A DNA stretch of 19,348 bases. Origin: an uncultured Burkholderiales bacterium (lineage in GTDB: Bacteria > Pseudomonadota > Gammaproteobacteria > Burkholderiales > Burkholderiaceae_C). The position numbers and the translations under genes are program-made. Below, one piece after another: positions 14,824-19,348 of this stretch. The notes below the pieces were generated by a model that ran no database searches, was not told the DNA's origin, and saw nothing but the letters and a program-made list of their open reading frames with translations. The first letter of the stretch is position 1, and the number at the start of each line of letters is the position of its first letter. Location: positions 1 through 19,348 of the forward strand of contig CAJBLW010000059.1 of assembly GCA_903953985.1 (NCBI GenBank), given 5' to 3'.

Positions 14824-15507
14824 TCAGCGTCGGCCAAAAATCGCCGTGCCCACCCGCACCATCGTGCTGCCTTCGGCAATGGCCTCGGTCATGTCGGCGC
14901 TCATGCCCATGGACAGCGTGTCCAGTGGCAGGCCTTGCTGGCGCAGGCTTTCTAACAGCGCTTGGGCCTGCGCGTGCACTGCCCGCATCTGTTCAGGGGT
15001 TTCGGCGGGCTCGGGGATGGTCATCAGGCCGCGCAGTTGCAAGCGCGGCAAAGTGGCCACAGCTTGCGCCAGCGCGGGCAATTCTTCTGGGCTCACGCCC
15101 GATTTGGTGTCGCCGCCGTCCACATTGACCTGGATGCACACCTGCAAGGGCGGCAGGTGTTCTGGGCGTTGCTCGGACAAGCGCTGGGCGATTTTGAGGC
15201 GGTCGATGCTGTGCACCCAATCAAAGTGCTCGGCCACCAATCGGGTTTTGTTGCTCTGAATGGGGCCGATGCAGTGCCAGACCAGTGGCAAATCGCGCAA
15301 TGCCGTGATTTTGTCCACCGCTTCTTGGATGTAGTTTTCGCCAAAGGCAGTGAGTCCGGCGGCATGGGCCTGGCGCACCGCATCGGGTCCCCATGTTTTG
15401 GACACGGCCAGCAGCTGCACACTGCCCGGTGTTCGCCCGGTGGTCTGGCAAGCGGCAGCCATTTGCGCTTGCACGCGGGCAATGTTGTCAGCAATTGAGG
15501 GGTTCAT
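14824..15507 (-). CDS. yggS: YggS/PROSC family pyridoxal phosphate homeostasis protein
   Basis: This 227-residue cytoplasmic protein binds PLP and buffers it; no enzyme activity is established for the family. Visible signatures are the PLP lysine K37 (AVSKTW), FGENYIQEA, WHCIGPIQSNK, VNVDGGDTKSG, RGLMTIP and the C-terminal SMGMSADMTEAI with GTAIFG. Length matches E. coli YggS closely. It is monocistronic here and divergent from the oxidoreductase gene, with a nested inverted repeat in the shared upstream region. A palindromic repeat lies just beyond its 3' end. The usual neighbours (proC, pilT) are absent. Confidence 0.96.
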   Translation of the reverse strand: MNPSIADNIARVQAQMAAACQTTGRTPGSVQLLAVSKTWGPDAVRQAHAAGLTAFGENYIQEAVDKITALRDLPLVWHCIGPIQSNKTRLVAEHFDWVHSIDRLKIAQRLSEQRPEHLPPLQVCIQVNVDGGDTKSGVSPEELPALAQAVATLPRLQLRGLMTIPEPAETPEQMRAVHAQAQALLESLRQQGLPLDTLSMGMSADMTEAIAEGSTMVRVGTAIFGRR

Positions 15508-15544
15508 GGCCTGAGCGTACCAAAAGCGCCCCTGTCACCTCTTG

Positions 15545-15590
15545 GGCAGCCCAAAGCACCCGGTGCGCACCAGAGCACCGGTAGGCTGCC
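15545..15590. repeat. Nested inverted repeat between yggS and the oxidoreductase gene
   Basis: Outer arms GGCAGCC (15545-15551) and GGCTGCC (15584-15590) enclose inner arms CCGGTGC (15560-15566) and GCACCGG (15575-15581); all four are perfect. A self-complementary GGTGCGCACC lies at 15562-15571. It could form a long hairpin in the oxidoreductase leader or be an operator shared by the two divergent genes. No T-run follows closely enough to call a terminator. Confidence 0.55.
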
Positions 15591-15628
15591 AAAATAGCAC
15601 TTTTCCTTCATCTACAGCGAGACACGCC

Positions 15629-16534
15629 ATGAGCCAAATTGCCACCAAAACCTACGATGCTGCCCCCGCCAAAAAAGTTGCCTTTTTGGGCCTGGGCGTG
15701 ATGGGCTACCCCATGGCCGGCCATTTGGCCCGCGCTGGTCACCACGTCACTGTGTACAACCGCAGTGCTGCCAAGGCCGCGGCTTGGGCCGCCGAATGCC
15801 CCGGCAACGCCACCGCCCCCACCCCGCGTGAAGCGGCAGCGGGCGTCGATATCGTGTATGCCTGCGTGGGCAACGACGCCGATTTGCGCAGCGTGGTGCT
15901 GGGCAAAGACGGTGCTTTTGCCGGTATGAAGCCTGGTGCGATTTTTGTGGACCACACCACGGCGTCTGCCGAAATCGCCCGCGAGCTGTACGCGCAAGCC
16001 CAAAAGCTAGGTCTGCACTTTGTTGACGCGCCGGTCTCTGGCGGCCAGGCGGGTGCGCAAAACGGCATGCTCACCGTGATGTGCGGTGGTGATGCGGCCG
16101 CCTTTGATGCCGTCAAGCCAGCGGCCATGGCGTTTTCGCGGGCCTTTACTTTGCTGGGCGCATCGGGCGCGGGCCAGTTGGCCAAGATGGTCAACCAGAT
16201 TTGCATCGCAGGCTTGGTGCAAGGCCTGTCCGAAGCCATTGCCTTTGGCCAGCAAGCGGGTCTGGACATGCACCAGGTGCTGGACGTGATCGGCAAGGGC
16301 GCTGCGCAAAGCTGGCAAATGGACAACCGCGGCAAGACCATGGCCGACGACAAATTTGAATTCGGTTTTGCCGTCGATTGGATGCGAAAGGATTTGGGCT
16401 TGGTGCTGGACGAAGCCAAGCGCAACGGGGCTCGGTTGCCGGTCACGGCGCTGGTCGATCAGTTCTATGCCGATGTGCAAAAAATGGGTGGCGGCCGTTG
16501 GGACACTTCCAGCCTGATCCGCCGTTTGCGCTGA
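15629..16534 (+). CDS. NAD(P)-dependent beta-hydroxyacid dehydrogenase (3-hydroxyisobutyrate dehydrogenase family)
   Basis: This 301-residue oxidoreductase interconverts a beta-hydroxyacid and its aldehyde or keto form. The Rossmann motif GLGVMG (21-26) is followed by HVTVYNR; an Arg after the second strand hints at NADP, which is uncertain. The substrate motif FVDAPVSGG (131-139, S137) and the catalytic lysine K186 in GAGQLAKMVNQ are present. The C-terminal helical domain looks complete. The frame opens at 15542, but ATG 15629 places the Rossmann strand normally. The E. barkeri nicotinate pathway reduces 2-formylglutarate with an enzyme of this family, so a pathway link is possible. However, yggS intervenes and such genes are common in Burkholderiales for other roles. 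Confidence 0.92.
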   Translation: MSQIATKTYDAAPAKKVAFLGLGVMGYPMAGHLARAGHHVTVYNRSAAKAAAWAAECPGNATAPTPREAAAGVDIVYACVGNDADLRSVVLGKDGAFAGMKPGAIFVDHTTASAEIARELYAQAQKLGLHFVDAPVSGGQAGAQNGMLTVMCGGDAAAFDAVKPAAMAFSRAFTLLGASGAGQLAKMVNQICIAGLVQGLSEAIAFGQQAGLDMHQVLDVIGKGAAQSWQMDNRGKTMADDKFEFGFAVDWMRKDLGLVLDEAKRNGARLPVTALVDQFYADVQKMGGGRWDTSSLIRRLR

Positions 16535-16538
16535 CCTT

Positions 16539-16771
16539 ATAGATCCGGCCCGATGAGGTTGACATGTCAGTGCAGCACCTGATGTTGTCATCCCGGGCGA
16601 AGGCCCGGGATCCAGCGTGCAGCGATGCCCTTGGTAAATGCCAGCTGCGCACCTGGATCCCGGATCAGGTCCGGGATGACAAAATAAATCCGGGACGACA
16701 GACAAAGCTATTCCGGGATCAAAAAAGTTTCAGATCCATCCCAATGCTTTCAAACTTTATGAGGCTGAACC
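16539..16771. repeat. Dispersed palindromic repeat, copy B (fuller copy)
   Basis: This copy fills the whole gap between two convergent genes. It contains two strong hairpins: TCCCGGGC-GAAG-GCCCGGGA (16591-16610) and ATCCCGGA-TCAGG-TCCGGGAT (16657-16677). GTCATCCCGG (16587-16596) and CCGGGATGAC (16671-16680) form an outer inverted pair around both. Such GTCATCCCGGG elements are of the REP/BIME-like kind found between genes in proteobacteria. It carries no coding frame of note. Copy A lies about 1.9 kb away. Confidence 0.75.
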
Positions 16772-17689
16772 TTAGGGCTTGCGCAAGCCCAGCCACAGCA
16801 CGGCAGACACCACCACGGCCGCCCCCAGCAGTTGCATGGGGGCAATGGACTGGCCCAGCAGAACCCAGGCCAGCACCAGCGCAAAGATGGGCTCGACGTT
16901 CATGATGGCCGAGCTGCCCACCACGCCCAACTTGGGCAGCACGGTGAACATGATGGTGAAAGCGGTGCCATACAGAAAAGTCAGCATCGCCAGACCCCAC
17001 CAACCGGGCACGGCCTGCGGCCACTGAAAGCCGCCTTGCGTAAGGGCCACGCTGGCGGCCAGTACGCCCACCGTGGCCATGGTGGTGAAGGTGCGCAGGC
17101 GTCCGTCCACCCCCACCGTCTCGTGCTGGATGAGCACCAAGGCCAGGCCAAAAGTGGCCGAAGCGGCCAAGGCAAAGGCCACACCGGCCCCGATCTCCCC
17201 CCAATGCCGCGCCGCACCCAGGCCCGAGGCCGCGCCCAGCACGTCCAGCGCCAGGGCCAGCCCGGCCATCATCACCGGCATGGCCCAAAGCACGGCGCGT
17301 TCGGGTTGGTGGCCGTACAAAATCCTGGCCCACAGGGCCGTGGTCAGTGGGTAAGTGTTGAAGGCCAGCAAGGCCAAAGCAACGGGCAATCGCGCCACCG
17401 CCGAATACAAACACACGCTTTGAACCGCAATGAGCAGGCCCACCGCGCCCAGGTATTTGCGTTGCGCGGGCAAAACGAGAAAGGCCACTTTTTGCTGCCA
17501 CAAGATCAACGCCACCACGCTGGCGGTGATGACGCTGCGCACCGTAACGGCCGTCACCACATCCAGCCCATGGTTGAAGGCGGTGCGGGCGGCCACATGG
17601 TTGGCCCCCATCATGAACGCGATCAACAGCAAGGTGCCAAAGGCGGCACCGGTCAAACCCCTAGGCGAGGAGAGGTGAGTTGAACTCAT
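16772..17689 (-). CDS. EamA/DMT family inner-membrane transporter
   Basis: This 305-residue protein has about ten hydrophobic segments and the duplicated EamA architecture of drug/metabolite exporters (RhtA/YdcZ-like). The first repeat contains MMGANHVAARTAF and the second AFALAASATFGLALVLIQHE; the C-terminal NVEPIFALVLAWVLLGQ is a typical EamA motif. Its ATG overlaps the stop of the ketopantoate-reductase-like gene (ATGA, 17686-17689). The cargo is unknown; coupling to an aldolase and a reductase suggests an organic acid or related metabolite. The 3' end abuts palindromic repeat copy B. Confidence 0.93.
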   Translation of the reverse strand: MSSTHLSSPRGLTGAAFGTLLLIAFMMGANHVAARTAFNHGLDVVTAVTVRSVITASVVALILWQQKVAFLVLPAQRKYLGAVGLLIAVQSVCLYSAVARLPVALALLAFNTYPLTTALWARILYGHQPERAVLWAMPVMMAGLALALDVLGAASGLGAARHWGEIGAGVAFALAASATFGLALVLIQHETVGVDGRLRTFTTMATVGVLAASVALTQGGFQWPQAVPGWWGLAMLTFLYGTAFTIMFTVLPKLGVVGSSAIMNVEPIFALVLAWVLLGQSIAPMQLLGAAVVVSAVLWLGLRKP

Positions 17690-18669
17690 GGTTGAGGGTA
17701 CAGCCCCAAACCCCGGGCATGCAGGCGACTAAGGCCCAGCAAGGCGTCGGTGAAGGGTGTCGCCACATCCGTCAGCTGGCCCAGCTCCCGGACCGAGGCC
17801 ACCAGGGCATCCAGCTCGACCGGCTTGCCCGCGTCCACGTCTTGCAGCATCGAGGTGCGAAACGCCCCGAGCTTGCGCGTGACGGCGTGGCGGTCTTCTG
17901 GCGTTTGAGCAATCGGGATGCCGATGCGCTCGCCGATGGCCTTGGCTTCGAGCATGATGCTGGAGACAAAGCCGCGCACCAGCGGGTCGTCCAGGATCAC
18001 GTCGGTGGTGGCCCCGGTGAAGGCGCTGATGGGGTTGATGGTCATGTTGCCCCAGAGCTTGTACCAAACGTCTTTCTGAATTTGGGGTGAGGCTGTGGCG
18101 TTGAAACCCGCCTGCACCAACAAGGCCACGAGCGCCTGTACACGCGGCGTCTCGGCCCCACTGGGCTCGCCCACAATCAAGCCGTTGCCAAAGTGGTGCC
18201 GGATCACGCTCGGCATGTCGACCGAGCAGCTCGAGTGCACCACACAGCCGATCACCTGGTCGGCTGGGATGTGCTGGGCAATTACGCCAGACGGGTCCAC
18301 CGATTGCAAAGTGGTGCCCGACAAGGCCCCACCAAAGCCTTGCAAAAACCACCAAGGCACGCCGTTCATGGCCGTGAGCACCACGGTGTGGGGGCCGATC
18401 AGCGGCGCGATTTGCCGGGCCACGTCGGCCATGGCGGGGGCTTTGACGGCCACGATCACCAGGTCTTGAACGCCCAGATCGGCCGGGTTTTCGCGTGCCA
18501 CCAAAGAGGTGCGAATTTCCTGGTCACCTTGCAGCAGCACCAAGCCGTTTTGTTGCAGGGCTTCGAGTGTGGCGCCTCGCGCCACCGCACTCAGGCTGCA
18601 GCCTTGCTGTGCCAAGTGCGTCCCGATCCAGCCGCCGATGGCGCCAGCGCCGTAAATACAAACTTTCAT
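17686..18669 (-). CDS. 2-dehydropantoate 2-reductase (PanE/ApbA) family protein
   Basis: This 327-residue NADPH-dependent ketoacid reductase family member would reduce 2-dehydropantoate to pantoate or act on a similar 2-oxoacid. The N-terminal Rossmann motif GAGAIGG (7-13) and the catalytic lysine with its asparagine neighbour (K204 and N208 in DVWYKLWGNMTINP) are present. The frame is open upstream to 18774, but ATG 18669 starts exactly at the Rossmann strand and overlaps the aldolase stop (ATGA, 18666-18669). Coupling to a class II aldolase and a DMT transporter, rather than panBC, suggests a catabolic paralogue instead of the coenzyme A biosynthetic enzyme. That is inference. Confidence 0.92.
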   Translation of the reverse strand: MKVCIYGAGAIGGWIGTHLAQQGCSLSAVARGATLEALQQNGLVLLQGDQEIRTSLVARENPADLGVQDLVIVAVKAPAMADVARQIAPLIGPHTVVLTAMNGVPWWFLQGFGGALSGTTLQSVDPSGVIAQHIPADQVIGCVVHSSCSVDMPSVIRHHFGNGLIVGEPSGAETPRVQALVALLVQAGFNATASPQIQKDVWYKLWGNMTINPISAFTGATTDVILDDPLVRGFVSSIMLEAKAIGERIGIPIAQTPEDRHAVTRKLGAFRTSMLQDVDAGKPVELDALVASVRELGQLTDVATPFTDALLGLSRLHARGLGLYPQP

Positions 18670-19348
18670 GCGCGCCACCCTTTGTCTTGCCGGTCGACTT
18701 GGCGCACCAGCGATTGAAAAACGTCTTGGCCCGCGCCGTGGTTCGGGTTGAATTGCAAGGCGTCCCGGGTGCATTTGTCAGCAATGGCCTCGGAAACGGC
18801 AATGGGCTGGCCCATGCTGAAGGTGGCCAGCTGGATTTCGCAGGCGCGTTGCAAGGTCCAGAGCACCGCAAAGGTTTGCGCCAAGGTGTGCCCCCAGGCC
18901 AGCAGGCCGTGGTTGCGCAAGATGACGGCTTGTTTGTCGCCGATGCTGTGCAGCAGGCGCGGCGCTTCGTCTGCGTGGATGGTGATGCCCTCGAAATCGT
19001 GGTAGGCCACCATGTTGTGCAGCTGGGCGCTGTAAAAATTGGTCTGCTGCAAACCGCCTTGCACACAGGCCACCGCCACACCCGCCGTGGTGTGGGTGTG
19101 CATCACGCAATGCGCTCCGGCCAGGCCTTCGTGCACGGCGGCATGCACCGTGAAGCCCGCTGGGTTGACAGGGTAAGGCGAGCCATCCAGCACCCGGCCT
19201 TGCACGTCGATCTTGACCAGGTTGCTGGCCGTGACCTCGCTGTAGTGCAGGCCAAAGGGGTTGATCAAAAAGTGTTTTTCGCCCGACGTGACGCTGTCCG
19301 GCAGGCGCAGCGTGATGTGGTTGTAGATCATCTCGGTCCAGCCCAGCA
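18666..19348 (-). CDS. Class II aldolase/adducin family protein, 5' end missing
   Basis: This is a zinc-dependent aldolase-type cytoplasmic enzyme (fuculose-1-phosphate aldolase/adducin fold). The frame is open through the right edge; the five codons before ATG 19331 read LGWTE, which continues the family pattern GWTEMIYNHIT, so the true start lies outside. Zinc and active-site features are CVMHTHTTAG and RNHGLLAWG. NPFGLHYSEVTASNLVKID is also typical. It heads a coupled operon with the PanE-like gene and an EamA transporter. Many members of this subgroup have no known substrate, and some are decarboxylases or hydrolyases. Confidence 0.92.
   Translation of the reverse strand, partial: LGWTEMIYNHITLRLPDSVTSGEKHFLINPFGLHYSEVTASNLVKIDVQGRVLDGSPYPVNPAGFTVHAAVHEGLAGAHCVMHTHTTAGVAVACVQGGLQQTNFYSAQLHNMVAYHDFEGITIHADEAPRLLHSIGDKQAVILRNHGLLAWGHTLAQTFAVLWTLQRACEIQLATFSMGQPIAVSEAIADKCTRDALQFNPNHGAGQDVFQSLVRQVDRQDKGWRA

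Noticed and set aside
14616..16771. Intergenic palindromes as a mobile element or CRISPR array
   Set aside because: There are only two diverged copies with no transposase, no regular repeat-spacer pattern and no cas genes; a REP-like repeat explains them better.

Overview
The window (about 19.3 kb, high GC, dense ATGA-coupled genes) looks like chromosomal DNA of a betaproteobacterium, most likely Burkholderiales and perhaps Comamonadaceae. This is inferred from protein style and gene content (Liv-type ABC cassette, YggS, 3-hydroxyisobutyrate-dehydrogenase-like oxidoreductase, GTCATCCCGGG-type palindromic repeats). No rRNA, tRNA, CRISPR array, phage gene or transposase was seen.

Region 1 (1-10582, all minus strand, ten genes with gaps of at most about 90 nt) reads as one long catabolic operon. 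In transcription order it holds: a 6-hydroxynicotinate-reductase-like flavo-iron-sulfur protein; a UPF0280 protein of the ApbE (flavin transferase) superfamily; two tandem paralogous DUF1185 'amino acid synthesis' proteins; a branched-chain-type ABC uptake system (LivK binding protein, a fused LivH-LivM permease, LivG, LivF); and the [2Fe-2S] and molybdopterin subunits of a NicAB/isoquinoline-oxidoreductase-type hydroxylase. The last gene runs off the left edge.

Region 2 (10583-10789) is a divergent control region with two matching 16-bp dyad sites (TGTWG-N6-CWACA) whose centres are 22 bp apart, plus an overlapping 20-bp perfect dyad. Region 3 (10790-13478, plus strand) holds a ferredoxin-NADP reductase, a TetR regulator and an enamidase-type amidohydrolase. 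Regions 1 to 3 together look like a pathway of N-heteroaromatic uptake, molybdenum hydroxylation, reductive dearomatisation and enamide/lactam ring opening. This is the front end of the nicotinate fermentation known from Eubacterium barkeri, here combined with a proteobacterial hydroxylase, a dedicated ABC importer and three poorly characterised genes. The substrate (nicotinate or a relative) is inferred.

Region 4 (13608-19348) is more ordinary. It holds a zinc-type L-asparaginase (plus), YggS (minus), a beta-hydroxyacid dehydrogenase (plus), and a translationally coupled minus-strand operon of class II aldolase, ketopantoate-reductase-like protein and EamA transporter; the aldolase is cut by the right edge. 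Two copies of a dispersed palindromic repeat fill the two convergent intergenic gaps (about 14628-14779 and 16539-16771). No stretch longer than 300 bases lacks a gene.
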